Part shown: positions 8,187 to 17,661 of the stretch, one piece after another
Numbering within the stretch: the first letter of the stretch is position 1
Layout: every line of letters begins with the position of its first letter
Assembly (NCBI GenBank): GCA_951813085.1
Contig: OX638348.1
Coordinates: forward strand, 186,001-250,000
DNA length: 64,000 nt
From: an uncultured Opitutaceae bacterium
GTDB lineage: Bacteria; Verrucomicrobiota; Verrucomicrobiia; Opitutales; Opitutaceae
Direction: 5' to 3'
Translations under genes and position numbers: made by a program
The notes under the pieces: generated by a model
Told to the model about the DNA's origin: nothing
Database searches by the model: none
Seen by the model: only the letters and a program-made list of their open reading frames with translations

Positions 8187-9329
8187 TCAGCCCGTAGTGT
8201 AGATGCGGGGGACGCGCTTGGTCACCGAGCACAACACTTCCCAGGATATGGTCTGAGCCCAATTGCTGAATTCCTCCAAAGGAATCTCACCACTATCCTG
8301 GGGTCCAATCAACGTGACTACATCCCCGCTTCGGACGGGCGTTTGCAAATCGGTAACGTCCACGATCGTTTGATCCATGGTGATTTTTCCTAAGATGGGG
8401 CAACGCTGGCCGTGAATGAGGACATCGCCTCGATTGCTCAGTGGCAACGGTACCCCATCCCCATAGCCTGCGCAGACGATTGCGATGCGGCTTTGACGCT
8501 CCAGGACCCGAGAACGTCCGTAGCTGATGGAGGCCCCTGCGGGGAGCGTTTTGACAATCCCCACACGAGACTTGAAACGGAAAATGGGGGTCGTCTCCAC
8601 ATTTCCGAGCAACGACCGAGGGTAGGGCCTAATCCCAAATTGAAGCAAGCCGATGCGAACAGCGTTGTATATGCTGTCCGGAGCGAAGGTAGTGATGCCT
8701 GCGCTATTGTCTGCATGTATGAGCAACTCCTCGGCCTGTATCCAGTCGATCCGATCGATCGCGTCTGTGAACAGTTGCCTTTGCTGCCGTGTAAATTCGG
8801 GATCACGGTCCGCGGCGGCGAAATGCGTATAAATTCCATCAAGTTGCAAGTTCTTCGCCTCTCTCAAGGCATCGAAAAGCGTATCCGCATATTCATGCCA
8901 AATACCGAGGCGTCCCATCCCGGTATCGATCTTAACATGCGCTTTTAAGATCTTGCCTCTTTTTTCTGCTTTAGCGTTGAATCGCGAAATTTCTTCAATT
9001 GTAGATATTATTGGAATCAAATCGTATTCAAAAAGGTAGGACTCTTCGTTTTCAAGCGTAGCGCCTAGGACGATTATCGGCCAACCGGTTCCGATCTCCC
9101 GGATGTTTACCGCTTCCAAAACGTTGGCGACTGCGAACATGTCTACCCCTGCATGCATTAGTCGGGCGACGGATTGCTGCATGCCATGACCATAGGCGTC
9201 TGCCTTCACGACTGCCATATAGCGAATTCCTTCAGGCAATGCGGCTCGGATTGATTTAAGGTTCCGTTCCAGCGCAGTCAGATCGATCTCGGCCCAGCAG
9301 CGAAGCGTAGCTGTCGAAGAATTAGTCAT
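8187..9329 (-). CDS. alr: Alanine racemase
   Basis: PLP-dependent interconversion of L- and D-alanine for peptidoglycan, cytosolic, 380 residues, a normal length for the family. The cofactor lysine lies in AVVKADAYGHG near the N-terminus, and the second catalytic residue (Tyr) is in GASISYGRSRVL. Other family blocks seen are HVKIDTGMGRLG, the CAGYGDGVPLPLS segment and ILGKITMDQTIVDVTD. The start at 9329 overlaps the tsaB stop as ATGA (9326-9329), so tsaB-alr is a translationally coupled pair on the minus strand. Confidence 0.95.
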   Translation of the reverse strand: MTNSSTATLRCWAEIDLTALERNLKSIRAALPEGIRYMAVVKADAYGHGMQQSVARLMHAGVDMFAVANVLEAVNIREIGTGWPIIVLGATLENEESYLFEYDLIPIISTIEEISRFNAKAEKRGKILKAHVKIDTGMGRLGIWHEYADTLFDALREAKNLQLDGIYTHFAAADRDPEFTRQQRQLFTDAIDRIDWIQAEELLIHADNSAGITTFAPDSIYNAVRIGLLQFGIRPYPRSLLGNVETTPIFRFKSRVGIVKTLPAGASISYGRSRVLERQSRIAIVCAGYGDGVPLPLSNRGDVLIHGQRCPILGKITMDQTIVDVTDLQTPVRSGDVVTLIGPQDSGEIPLEEFSNWAQTISWEVLCSVTKRVPRIYTTG

Positions 9330-10015
9330 GCGCCTGCGTCGACTTGGTCGGCGGTCCTGGGCTTAGCGTTCCATTTGGCGAACTCCATGGTTCTTAGGTT
9401 CAATGGCTCTACGGCGGCGTTTTCGACGAGCAATTCCTTGAATCCCTCAAGCTCCATAGCGTCTTCCGGACGATAGGGCAGCGACGTGATCGTCGCTTGA
9501 GTTTTTGTCCAGGTCGGAAATTCTGGGAAGGAATAGATCGGGACCGTTTCCATTTCCAAAGCGGCGTTTTCGATGATGCTGACTTTCTTGGCGACTCCGG
9601 ATTCCACTCGAAGCGCGTTCCAGCTGTTGCGGCGGGCGTCGGTAACGATTAGGAATGAATCGGGTGCATCCGCTTGCGACTGCGCCAGCAATTGTCCAAG
9701 GCTCAAGCTATCGTATGAGTAAACGCGTGTATTCGTCAAAAGACCTGCGCCTAGCCAGGTTCGGATTCCCATAGCGGCAGTTCGTATGCCAAGCATTGAG
9801 CCTGGTCCCGCGCAGAATGCGATTGATTCGAGATCGGCTAGCGATTTGTCGCATTGCTGAAGCGCTTGCTTGATAAGAGGGAAAAGGGACAAGGACGCTT
9901 CTTCTTCGCTCGTGTGAAACGCGAACTGCTCCGCTTCGTCGAATAGGCCCACGGATACGCGGCGAGAGGCCGTATCGACTATGAGCATATTGGAACGTTT
10001 GGGAGATTTGGTCAC
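9326..10015 (-). CDS. tsaB: tRNA threonylcarbamoyladenosine biosynthesis protein TsaB
   Basis: Non-catalytic ASKHA-fold partner of TsaD in making t6A37 on ANN-decoding tRNAs, 229 residues. The N-terminus after an extension reads MLIVDTASRRVSVGLFD, and the conserved AFCAGPGSMLGIRTAAMGIR follows, the usual signature of YeaZ/TsaB. A second Met at position 10, directly before LIVDTAS, is also a possible start. The rest is divergent, as usual for this family. It lies upstream of and overlaps alr. TsaD and TsaE are not in the window. Confidence 0.88.
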   Translation of the reverse strand: MTKSPKRSNMLIVDTASRRVSVGLFDEAEQFAFHTSEEEASLSLFPLIKQALQQCDKSLADLESIAFCAGPGSMLGIRTAAMGIRTWLGAGLLTNTRVYSYDSLSLGQLLAQSQADAPDSFLIVTDARRNSWNALRVESGVAKKVSIIENAALEMETVPIYSFPEFPTWTKTQATITSLPYRPEDAMELEGFKELLVENAAVEPLNLRTMEFAKWNAKPRTADQVDAGA

Positions 10016-10255
10016 AATTCAGAATCAGTGGCTTCCCGCCCCCCGTACAAGCGGAAAAAGGGATTTCAGGGGCCTGGATTGCGTTTTGCCCGAATTCGCA
10101 GCGGAGCGCTGGCTGGGCGATGCGCCGAAAGATGAGCCAATCATCGCCTTTGTTAATCCTCGGTTGGCGCCCAAATACATTGACCCGGGTGAATTTTGTC
10201 TTCTACTGTCCGCGCTTTTCTAAAAAGAAGCCGAAAACCCGTACGTACGCAACAC

Positions 10256-11575
10256 GTGAAAATCGACCTACAAGACGTCACTGAAACTCGCAAGACTCTC
10301 GCCGTAACGCTGGATGCAACCGAGGTGGAGGCAGAGGAGAAGAGCCTGTTGTCCCAGTTTTCCGGTATGGCGAAGATCCCTGGATTTCGTCCCGGCAAGG
10401 CGCCTCAAAGCATCATTCGCAAGAAGTACGCCAAGGAAATTGCAGGTGAGCTTAAGCAACGCGTAACCGCCAAGGCATACAAGGACGGTTTGAAGGAGGC
10501 TAACGTAAACCTCATCAGCCCTATTAATATAGAGGAAGGCGAAATTGCTTCGGGCCAGGAGGCCAAGATCACCTTTACATTGGACGTGCGTCCTGACTTT
10601 ACCGTCGAAACCTACAAGGGAATCGAGCTCAAAGGGCTTTCGGAAGAGGTTTCAGATGCTGAAATCGAGGAAGCGATCGAAGGCATCCGCAAAGAGAAAG
10701 CGGACTTCAATCCAGTCGAGCGTGAGGCCCAAGAAGGGGATTACGTAAAATTCTCGCATGAAGGATCGATAGATGGGACGCCTATTAGCGAAATCGTAGA
10801 AGATAAGCCCGTTTATGCGAAGATGCCTCAAACCTGGAAGGAGATTGGAGGCGAACAAGGATTGATTCCAGGCCTAGGCGACCAGCTGCAAGGTTTGAAG
10901 ACAGGGGACAAGTCCGATTTGGAAGTGACTTTCCCCGAAGATTTTACGGTCGCAGCCCTTCAAGGGAAAAAAGCGGTATACGCCGTGGAAATACTGGAAG
11001 TGCGCGAACGAACGCTTCCTGAGATGGACGCCGCCTTCTTCGAGTCGCAGCAGGTCAAGGACTTGGACGAGCTCAAGGAGCGTGTAAGTGGCTGGACCAA
11101 AAGCCGCAAGCAGCAGGAGCGACGCGCCGACTTGCGCCGTCAGCTCTCGGATACGCTGATCGGATCAGTGGAGTTTCCCCTCCCCGAAAGCCTCGTCGAC
11201 CAGGAGACTGAAAGCGCTATGCGTCAGGTGGTGATGGAAAATATGCAACGCGGGATCGCCCAAGAGCAGCTCGAAGCAAGCAAGGAGGATATCCATGCTC
11301 AATCCCGCAAGAATGCAGAAAGTCGCGTGAAACTTCAGCTTATCCTCGATCAGATCGCCGAAAAGGAGGAAATTGAGGTGTCCGATCAAGATATGACGCA
11401 ATTTATCTTCAACCAGGCGTATCAGAGCGGTCAAAAGCCCGATCAGTTCGTTAAAGAGCTAAAGAAAGATCAAAATCGCCTCAGAATGGCCCAGCAGTCC
11501 GTGCTTTTCGATAAGACGCTTGAATTCCTAATCGACGAATCTAGCGTTTCTGATGCCGGAAGCGAGGAAAGCTGA
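10256..11575 (+). CDS. tig: Trigger factor, ribosome-associated chaperone and prolyl isomerase
   Basis: Binds the ribosome exit tunnel and nascent chains. About 439 residues if started at GTG 10256, giving [17 protein letters not shown], which matches the family N-terminus. A TTG at 10196 would add 20 basic residues without family support. The ribosome-binding loop is GFRPGKAP. The central FKBP-type domain contains [14 protein letters not shown] and [18 protein letters not shown] long helical C-terminal domain follows. It is the first gene of tig-clpP-clpX, the common bacterial order, separated from clpP by about 46 bases, or overlapping if clpP starts earlier. Confidence 0.94.
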   Translation: MKIDLQDVTETRKTLAVTLDATEVEAEEKSLLSQFSGMAKIPGFRPGKAPQSIIRKKYAKEIAGELKQRVTAKAYKDGLKEANVNLISPINIEEGEIASGQEAKITFTLDVRPDFTVETYKGIELKGLSEEVSDAEIEEAIEGIRKEKADFNPVEREAQEGDYVKFSHEGSIDGTPISEIVEDKPVYAKMPQTWKEIGGEQGLIPGLGDQLQGLKTGDKSDLEVTFPEDFTVAALQGKKAVYAVEILEVRERTLPEMDAAFFESQQVKDLDELKERVSGWTKSRKQQERRADLRRQLSDTLIGSVEFPLPESLVDQETESAMRQVVMENMQRGIAQEQLEASKEDIHAQSRKNAESRVKLQLILDQIAEKEEIEVSDQDMTQFIFNQAYQSGQKPDQFVKELKKDQNRLRMAQQSVLFDKTLEFLIDESSVSDAGSEES

Positions 11576-11621
11576 TCCGGGGAGGCGACTTTTTAACGAA
11601 ACCCATTTTTTTACGAATATC

Positions 11622-12221
11622 GTGTCTTACTATCTGCCACATATCATTGAGAACACCGGACGCGGCGAGCAGTCCATGGACATTTATACCCGACTGCTCA
11701 AGGATCGGATTATATTCATCGGCACGCCGATTAATGATGAAATCGCGAGCGCCATCGTCGCCCAGCTGCTTTTCTTGCAGATGGATGATCCCAAGAAGGA
11801 CATTCACATGTACATCAATTCGCCCGGTGGCGTCGTGACCGGTGGTATGGCGATCTACGATACGATGAATTATCTCAGCTGCGATGTATCCACTTACTGC
11901 ATCGGTATGGCGGCGAGCATGGGAACCGTGCTTCTAGCTGCGGGAACGAAGGGCAAACGCTTCGCTCTCCCTAATAGCCGTATCATGATTCACCAGCCCT
12001 CCGGAGGCGCTACGGGACAGGCTTCCGATATCTCAATTGCTGCGAAGGAGATTATTCGCTGGCGCGAAAAATTAAATGATGTGTTGGCGGATTGCACAGG
12101 GAAGACTTCAGAAGAAATCAAGAAAGACTCCGATCGCGACTTCTACATGAGCGCCGAAGAAGCTAAGGACTATGGCCTAGTAGACGAGGTTATGGAGCCA
12201 TCAGCTAAGGAGGCGAAGTAG
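11622..12221 (+). CDS. clpP: ATP-dependent Clp protease proteolytic subunit
   Basis: Serine protease of the ClpXP machine, 199 residues from GTG 11622. The chosen start gives [16 protein letters not shown], aligning with the mature N-terminus of known ClpP. An ATG at 11553, inside the tig end, would add 23 residues and remains possible. The catalytic triad is visible: Ser in [14 protein letters not shown], His in MIHQPSGG and Asp in [24 protein letters not shown] and [19 protein letters not shown] are family signatures. The neighbouring clpX supplies the unfoldase. Confidence 0.95.
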   Translation: MSYYLPHIIENTGRGEQSMDIYTRLLKDRIIFIGTPINDEIASAIVAQLLFLQMDDPKKDIHMYINSPGGVVTGGMAIYDTMNYLSCDVSTYCIGMAASMGTVLLAAGTKGKRFALPNSRIMIHQPSGGATGQASDISIAAKEIIRWREKLNDVLADCTGKTSEEIKKDSDRDFYMSAEEAKDYGLVDEVMEPSAKEAK

Positions 12222-12258
12222 GCGAGCGTATCCACGAAACGCTTCTATTGGAATAATT

Positions 12259-13566
12259 ATGGCAAAATCGTCGCGTATGACTCTCTGCTCGTTCTGCGGG
12301 AAATCGCAGTCTGAAGTCCGTAAGATGATTGCGGGTCCTGGGGTCTATATTTGCGATGGTTGCGTGTCGGTTTGCAAAACGATCATTGATCGAGAACTTG
12401 GAGGCGAGGAGGGCGATGCGGCAGAAGCAGAAGGCGTTCCCGCGTTTAATTTAGTAAGGCCCACGGAAATCAAGGCGGTGCTCGACGACTACGTAATCGG
12501 TCAAGAGCATGCCAAGAAAGTGCTTTCAGTCGCCGTGTATAACCACTACAAGCGTCTGAGCTTCGATGTGGAGCAGGTTACAGAGGCCAGTTTGCTGAAT
12601 CCAGGTTCTGAATACGACGACGTCGAGGTTGAAAAAAGCAATATCCTGCTCGTGGGACCCACTGGTTCGGGAAAGACCTTCCTGGCTCGCTCGCTCGCTC
12701 GTATATTGGATGTTCCGTTCGCTATTGCCGATGCCACGACCCTGACGGAAGCAGGATATGTTGGCGACGATGTCGAGAATATCGTTCTGCGATTGCTTCA
12801 ATCAGCGAACTACGACGTGGCTAAGGCGGAGTGCGGTATCATCTACGTCGACGAGATCGACAAGATTGGTCGTAAAACGGGTAACGTATCCATTACGCGA
12901 GATGTTTCAGGCGAGGGTGTGCAGCAAGCTCTCTTGAAGATCCTTGAAGGAACCGTTTGCAATGTCCCTCCTCAGGGAGGTCGCAAACACCCCAATCAGG
13001 AGTACGTTCAGATCGATACGTCCAAGATCCTTTTTATCTGCGGTGGAGCTTTTGTCGGACTCGATGGAATTATCAAGAATCGCTCAGACGGAGTGACCCT
13101 CGGTTTTGGCGCTGAGGTCACCGCTGAGATGAAAGGCGAGGAAGTGATGAAAAAGGTCGAGCCCGAAGACTTGGTAAAATTCGGAATGATACCCGAGTTC
13201 ATTGGTCGTTTGCCTGTGGTTTCCGTTCTTGACCAGCTGAGCGTTGACGACCTCGAGAATATTTTACTTAGCACCAAGAATTCATTGGTGAAGCAGTATT
13301 CGAAGCTATTCGCCATGGACGGTGTGAAGCTCAAGATTACCAAAGACGGCATTCGGGCGATCGCGGAAAAAGCGATCGAGCTAAAGACTGGAGCTCGTGC
13401 TCTCCGTTCAATCATGGAGGGAATCACGTTAGAGGTGATGTATGACGTTCCCACGCGTGACGACGTTAAGGAAGTAGTCATCGACCGTGGCGTTGTAGAA
13501 GGCCGCAAGAAGGCCCAGATCAAGAAAGCCAAGATCGCCAAGCCTCAGAAAAAAGACGCCGCGTAG
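12259..13566 (+). CDS. clpX: ATP-dependent Clp protease ATP-binding subunit ClpX
   Basis: AAA+ unfoldase that feeds substrates into ClpP, 435 residues. The N-terminal C4 zinc-binding domain (CSFCGKS ... ICDGCVSVC) occupies about residues 11-40. [22 protein letters not shown] precedes Walker [12 protein letters not shown] and Walker [12 protein letters not shown]. The pore loop and sensor regions follow, with [13 protein letters not shown] near the C-terminus, and the last residues are lysine-rich. It starts 37 bases after clpP and is the last gene of the tig-clpP-clpX run. Confidence 0.96.
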   Translation: MAKSSRMTLCSFCGKSQSEVRKMIAGPGVYICDGCVSVCKTIIDRELGGEEGDAAEAEGVPAFNLVRPTEIKAVLDDYVIGQEHAKKVLSVAVYNHYKRLSFDVEQVTEASLLNPGSEYDDVEVEKSNILLVGPTGSGKTFLARSLARILDVPFAIADATTLTEAGYVGDDVENIVLRLLQSANYDVAKAECGIIYVDEIDKIGRKTGNVSITRDVSGEGVQQALLKILEGTVCNVPPQGGRKHPNQEYVQIDTSKILFICGGAFVGLDGIIKNRSDGVTLGFGAEVTAEMKGEEVMKKVEPEDLVKFGMIPEFIGRLPVVSVLDQLSVDDLENILLSTKNSLVKQYSKLFAMDGVKLKITKDGIRAIAEKAIELKTGARALRSIMEGITLEVMYDVPTRDDVKEVVIDRGVVEGRKKAQIKKAKIAKPQKKDAA

Positions 13567-13796
13567 TCTGCGGTTCCTGCGATAATAGAATACGTCGCGT
13601 TGGGATGCATTTTTGCAATGGCGTCCGTGAGTGCGTCGAGTATCGGCCCTTAATTTTCAGCTTCACTGCATCTTAATTCTTATTGCGATAGGGAGCCTAG
13701 CGCTTGCTGAGGGCGATGGCTGAAATCGATACTGCCTGCCTCGAAAATATCCTTGCTTGCGCCCGGGCATCAATTCTCCAGCTTAGATCTCTTTCT

Positions 13797-14630
13797 ATGA
13801 GCACGCAACTCTACCAAACCCGTTCAGGAATTGTCGCTTCGCAAAACGAACAATACGCTTTCGTCGATGCGAGCTGGGACGCTCTCTTTCGAGGGGATTC
13901 TTTGAAGACATTCACTGGCTCCCTTTCGATCGTTCATGATCCAAGTGCAGAGACCGCTGTGTCTGACGCATTGCTCCCGCCTATCGGATCCCAAGAGGTA
14001 TGGGCCTCTGGCGTGACCTATTACTCGAGCCGTCTCGCTCGAATGGAAGAGTCTAAAAGCGCAGGTGGCAGCGATTTTTATTCAAGCGTATACGTAGCCG
14101 ACCGGCCGGAGCTCTTCTTCAAGTCGCTAGCATCCCGCGTTCGCGGTCACGGCGAGAGGGTCCGCATACGTAAAGACTCTGCCTGGGACGTTCCGGAGCC
14201 GGAGCTTACCTTAGCGATTTCGGACGAGGGTGCGATTATTGGATACACCGTTGGCAACGACATGAGCTCGCGTAGCATCGAAGGCGAAAACCCACTTTAT
14301 CTGCCTCAAGCTAAATCCTACGAGGGCGCTACGGGATTGGGTCCCTGTCTCTACGTTCTCGATACACCGATCCCAAGAGAATCGAAGATTCAGCTATCCA
14401 TCGAACGAGCGGGGACGGTCGCGTTTGAAGGTGAAACGCAGGTAAGCGAGATGAAACGATCTCTCGAAGAATTGGTAGGATTCCTGTACAGGGAACTCGA
14501 TTTTGCCAATGGCTGCTATCTCATGACCGGCACTGGCATTGTTCCTAGCGTCGACTTTACCCTGCAGTCGGAAGACCGGATATCCATCACCATCGAAAAC
14601 CTTGGCACGCTGGTTCAAACCGTCGAGTAG
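13797..14630 (+). CDS. Fumarylacetoacetate hydrolase-family protein, possibly a 2-keto-3-deoxy sugar acid dehydratase
   Basis: Metal-dependent FAH-fold enzyme of 277 residues. The ATG at 13797 (MSTQLYQTRSG) is preferred, since an upstream in-frame extension to 13704 has no family-like sequence. Metal ligands are in WDVPEPELTLAIS (ExE) and the fold signature is GYTVGNDMSSRSIEG. ENPLYLPQAKSYEGATGLGP closely resembles 2-dehydro-3-deoxy-D-arabinonate dehydratases rather than true fumarylacetoacetases, and MTGTGIVPSVDFTLQ closes the active site. The sugar-acid reading is inference, but it fits the uronate catabolic genes about 3 kb downstream. Confidence 0.75.
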   Translation: MSTQLYQTRSGIVASQNEQYAFVDASWDALFRGDSLKTFTGSLSIVHDPSAETAVSDALLPPIGSQEVWASGVTYYSSRLARMEESKSAGGSDFYSSVYVADRPELFFKSLASRVRGHGERVRIRKDSAWDVPEPELTLAISDEGAIIGYTVGNDMSSRSIEGENPLYLPQAKSYEGATGLGPCLYVLDTPIPRESKIQLSIERAGTVAFEGETQVSEMKRSLEELVGFLYRELDFANGCYLMTGTGIVPSVDFTLQSEDRISITIENLGTLVQTVE

Positions 14631-14684
14631 CAATAGAATCTGTTTTTCTCCCGTTTTGAGCTCCCATGCGAGCGCCTCACACCA

Positions 14685-14993
14685 ATGAAACAACTGCAAT
14701 TCTTTAGAAAAGTGGCCTTCATCGAAGGTCTTTCTTACCTCATCCTGCTTTTTTTAGCGATGCCTCTTAAGTACATCTGGGACACGCCCGAGGCGGTACG
14801 CATTGTAGGCATGATTCACGGGATTCTATTTATCCTATATATCTGGATACTGATACGAGTATGGACGGATCGGAATTGGCCCTTTAGTAGGGCGATGATT
14901 GCGGTGGTCGCCGCTCTCATTCCCTTTGGGACGATGGTTTTCGATCCATCTCTCAAGCGGGAAGCGGAGTCGATTGAGGAAGAAGGCGATTAA
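14685..14993 (+). CDS. DUF3817 small membrane protein
   Basis: Protein of 102 residues with three hydrophobic segments. FFRKVAFIEGLSYLILLF, MPLKYIWDTPEAVRIVGMIHG and an IWILIRVW segment are the conserved parts of the DUF3817 family, which is sometimes annotated as YdzA-like. Function is unknown. It follows the FAH-family gene by 54 bases on the same strand. Its stop is immediately next to the stop of the convergent gene at 14994. Confidence 0.8.
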   Translation: MKQLQFFRKVAFIEGLSYLILLFLAMPLKYIWDTPEAVRIVGMIHGILFILYIWILIRVWTDRNWPFSRAMIAVVAALIPFGTMVFDPSLKREAESIEEEGD

Positions 14994-15848
14994 TCAGCGA
15001 GCGATAATCGTGAAATTGCCGAAGGCGTTCTGATTTTCGCGAATGGTTTTGAATACCTCGCGCTGTTCTTCAGTCAGTATTTCTCCGATCAACTCGTCCG
15101 CCTCTTCCTGGGAAGCTCTCATTTGCTCGGGCTGCATAAATCCTTCGTTCATAGTGAGCGATTGCTCGTAGTAGATAGAAAATACTTGATCCTTCTGCGT
15201 TTCCGAAAGCCCAAGCTGAGGAGCGATTTGACTGAGTTGAGCAGTCGCCATCATTTCACTACGAGCTTCATCTTCTTGAGCCCGCATTTCGTCGTACTCA
15301 TCTAGTTGGTCGGGTGATAGAATGTCCGCTGCCAGATTGTCTATATCGTTCTGAGTTATAATGGGGGCGCCATTTTCGTCTTCTAGGCGTTCTGCACCGT
15401 CAGGAGAGAATCGCATACGCATCTGTGACATCCGCAATAGCATGATTTCTTTGAGCTGCTCTCGTTGATCCGCATTCAAGTTCAATCGGGCAGCGTAGAT
15501 ATCCAGCTGCTGATCGACCTGGCGCTCCATCATATCTTCGAATCGTCCTTCAGTGAAGGAGATGGCCTGAGTCGACATGACTCCTTCGCCTTCCTCGAGC
15601 TCTTCCGATAAAACGAACGACTCAAAAGCAGGCGCCTCGTCTATCTTGGATTGGAGCGTTGCGTTTTCAGTCTGAGCCTCGGCTAATTGTTCGGTCAAGG
15701 AGCGTATTTCCTCTTCGAGAGCGTTTCCAGGTAAGAGCGGTTTATCCGCATCTGGTTTTGAAAGACTCAAGTAGAACGAGTGAGCGATAAAGCCGGCGAT
15801 GAAGAAGCTGATCGCCGATAAGATGCGGGTAGCAGATGGGGATTTCAT
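14994..15848 (-). CDS. Membrane-anchored protein with LTxxQ-like repeats (Spy/CpxP-like)
   Basis: I do not recognise a named protein. The 284-residue product has one N-terminal transmembrane segment (ILSAISFFIAGFIAHSFYL), a coiled-coil stretch (about 44-68) and then a Met/Glu-rich helical domain. Four motifs resemble the LTxxQ motif of Spy/CpxP periplasmic proteins: LNADQREQL, LSPDQLDEY, LSETQKDQV and LTEEQREVF. In Spy and CpxP such repeats belong to helical envelope chaperone or sensor domains. A periplasmic stress or metal-related role is inference only. The spacing of the repeats suggests two tandem domains. Confidence 0.6.
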   Translation of the reverse strand: MKSPSATRILSAISFFIAGFIAHSFYLSLSKPDADKPLLPGNALEEEIRSLTEQLAEAQTENATLQSKIDEAPAFESFVLSEELEEGEGVMSTQAISFTEGRFEDMMERQVDQQLDIYAARLNLNADQREQLKEIMLLRMSQMRMRFSPDGAERLEDENGAPIITQNDIDNLAADILSPDQLDEYDEMRAQEDEARSEMMATAQLSQIAPQLGLSETQKDQVFSIYYEQSLTMNEGFMQPEQMRASQEEADELIGEILTEEQREVFKTIRENQNAFGNFTIIAR

Positions 15849-16118
15849 AGTTTGATGCCTTAGACTATACGTAGAGAGCTCAAGTCAGTCTAGGTTCCCT
15901 AGAAAATCACCCTTTGCTCATCCAATTCCTATCAAAACCAATATCTATAACTCTAAACGCCTAAATTTAGACTTGCCGACAGGGAAGGATCTAGGTCTCG
16001 AAGAGAACGGTGACCAAATTAGGTTTCACAACCCGCTGCTTGTCACGTCGTCGACAGGATGCTGCGTGCGCGTGATACCCTAATAGGTCTGCAAAACTAT
16101 TACAACCATAGTATCAGT

Positions 16119-16451
16119 TTAACGGGCGCAGCTTATGCAGACAACGGCGTCGGGCATGGCTTCGAGACGTTCGTATTCAATTGGCTGAAGGCAATAGGCG
16201 CAAGAACCGTAGCTGCCTTTCTCGATTCGCTCGAGGGCATTTTCCAATCGCTCTTTCTCTTCTCGCTGACGGCGTTGCTGAGCCAGGTTCATCTGCTGTG
16301 ACTGCATGGACTCCATGCGTGATAGGCGTCCAATGGCGACGTCGGGGGCGACGGGCTTGGACTCGGGATCGTCTTGAGACAGGGCTAGTTCGATCTCCGC
16401 TAACCGCGCTTCGATCTTACTGCGGATAAGATCCAGTTGCTCGGGCGTCAT
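16119..16451 (-). CDS. DksA/TraR-family C4 zinc-finger protein
   Basis: Protein of 110 residues with an N-terminal coiled-coil region (LDLIRSKIEARLAEIELAL, with an RQRREEKERLENALERI helix) and a C-terminal C4 zinc finger, CAYC ... CISC. GSYGSCAYCLQPIEYERL matches the DksA/TraR signature. Members bind the RNA polymerase secondary channel and modulate initiation. The usual DxxDxA coiled-coil tip of DksA is not evident; at the tip the sequence reads SQDDPESKP, so activity may differ. It lies 40 bases downstream of the alpha/beta hydrolase on the same strand. Confidence 0.82.
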   Translation of the reverse strand: MTPEQLDLIRSKIEARLAEIELALSQDDPESKPVAPDVAIGRLSRMESMQSQQMNLAQQRRQREEKERLENALERIEKGSYGSCAYCLQPIEYERLEAMPDAVVCISCAR

Positions 16452-16491
16452 GATGGAATTTCTGCGCCCTAATCAGTGTGAACGCCTTGGT

Positions 16492-17295
16492 TCAGTGAGC
16501 GTTGAGCCACTCAAGAATGCGTGGATTGAAATCATCCAGCTTCTCGAAGTGGAAGGCATGGCCCGCGTCATTGTAGAAATGGGTATCGCAATTCGGAATG
16601 GCGTTGGCCACTTCTTCTCCCATCCAAAGCGGAGTGAAAATGTCGTCTTTGCCGCCAATGACCAAGCATGGTTGACTTATGTTGCCGAGCTGATCGTAGA
16701 CATCATGGTTGATGCAAGCAGCAGCTTGTCCTTCGAGTCCGTGCAGCGGCTGAGGAGAGGGGCCATGGGCGAATCCGTGGCGACCTTCTATCAAGCTAGC
16801 ATGGGCTTCGTCGGTGTCCCAAAAGGGCTTGGTAAATATGAGCAGCTGTATCCATTCCATGAATTGGGCAGGCGACAAGTGCGCGAAGCAGGCCTTCATG
16901 TGCTCGAAGATGGAGGTAGCGTAGCGGTCGCAGCGGGCCCAGGGACACATGAGTACAGCGCTTTTGACTTTTTCTGGATGACGTAGGCAAAGCTGTTGCG
17001 CGATTATGGATCCCATGGATACCCCGACTACGCGAGCGGACTCGATTCCGAGCGCGTCCATGAGACCTGCATAGTCATCTGCCATCATGGCGCTGGAGTA
17101 GTCGCCTTCAGGCTTATCGGTCAGACCAATGCCCCGGTTGTCGACCATAATGCAGCGATAGTTTGCGCTCCAGTGCTCAGCGTGGACTTCCCAGACGGCG
17201 CCGGGCGCGGTGATTCCCATGATTAAGATAAGAGGATCGCCCGATCCGCGCTCCTCGTAGCTCATTTGAATTCCGTTGGTTTCGACAATTGGCAT
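16492..17295 (-). CDS. Alpha/beta hydrolase
   Basis: Soluble alpha/beta-hydrolase of 267 residues. The oxyanion segment is LILIMGITAPGAVW, the nucleophile elbow GVSMGSIIAQQL (GxSxG) contains the catalytic Ser, the acid is the Asp in VIGGKDDIFTP, and the catalytic His is in NDAGHAFHFE. VDNRGIGLTDKP is typical of esterase, epoxide hydrolase or peroxidase-like members. No signal peptide is present. The substrate cannot be predicted. Confidence 0.82.
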   Translation of the reverse strand: MPIVETNGIQMSYEERGSGDPLILIMGITAPGAVWEVHAEHWSANYRCIMVDNRGIGLTDKPEGDYSSAMMADDYAGLMDALGIESARVVGVSMGSIIAQQLCLRHPEKVKSAVLMCPWARCDRYATSIFEHMKACFAHLSPAQFMEWIQLLIFTKPFWDTDEAHASLIEGRHGFAHGPSPQPLHGLEGQAAACINHDVYDQLGNISQPCLVIGGKDDIFTPLWMGEEVANAIPNCDTHFYNDAGHAFHFEKLDDFNPRILEWLNAH

Positions 17296-17661
17296 AGCAA
17301 AAAGAAATCGAGTGTTGGTATTTAGTTTAATTGAGGGCGGAAATTGTGTGAAGGGGCTCCAGAGCGAGCAAGCTCATAGTTGAGGGGGATGTTTAAAGGA
17401 ACAAGGATTCTGCGATGCAGGTTTAGGAATCAGGCGATTCAACTCCTGCTTATCTTGCAGCCTTGAACGTGCATCCTGCCAATTGATTCTCACGCGTATG
17501 GTGACTCGTTGTGGCTCTGCTACATTGGGATGCTCAATGTTCTGAAGGTCTCGTTATTCAGTTATTTTGCGCTTTCATTTTCCCCGCTTTCGAGGATAGT
17601 GGGGCCCTTTCTCGCTAACACGTGTTAGGTCAAGCGGAATCTCGCACGACCTATTACTAAT
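17296..17661. other. Gene-free spacer upstream of the uronate genes
   Basis: This 366-base spacer separates a minus-strand hydrolase from the plus-strand uxaE-like gene, so it should hold divergent promoters. I see no credible short coding frame. The only clear structure is the 14-bp palindrome at 17615-17628. No strong Shine-Dalgarno site precedes the ATG at 17662. Confidence 0.6.
17615..17628. promoter_or_regulatory. Candidate LacI-type operator upstream of uxaE-like gene
   Basis: CTAACACGTGTTAG is a perfect 14-bp palindrome with a central CG. It ends 33 bases before the ATG of the uxaE-like gene. Its size and central CpG fit operators of LacI-family sugar regulators. No LacI-family regulator gene is in the window, so the regulator is unknown. 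Confidence 0.5.

Noticed and set aside
9981..10223. Small plus-strand frame of 80 residues between tsaB and tig
   Set aside because: It overlaps the tsaB start antisense, has no Shine-Dalgarno site or recognisable motif, and ends inside the leader of trigger factor.
10016..10250. tRNA gene upstream of trigger factor
   Set aside because: Looked for because tRNAs occur there in some bacteria; no cloverleaf or T-loop sequence is visible.
16450..16986. Antisense frame of 178 residues inside the alpha/beta hydrolase
   Set aside because: The opposite strand has the complete catalytic triad; this one has no recognisable domain.
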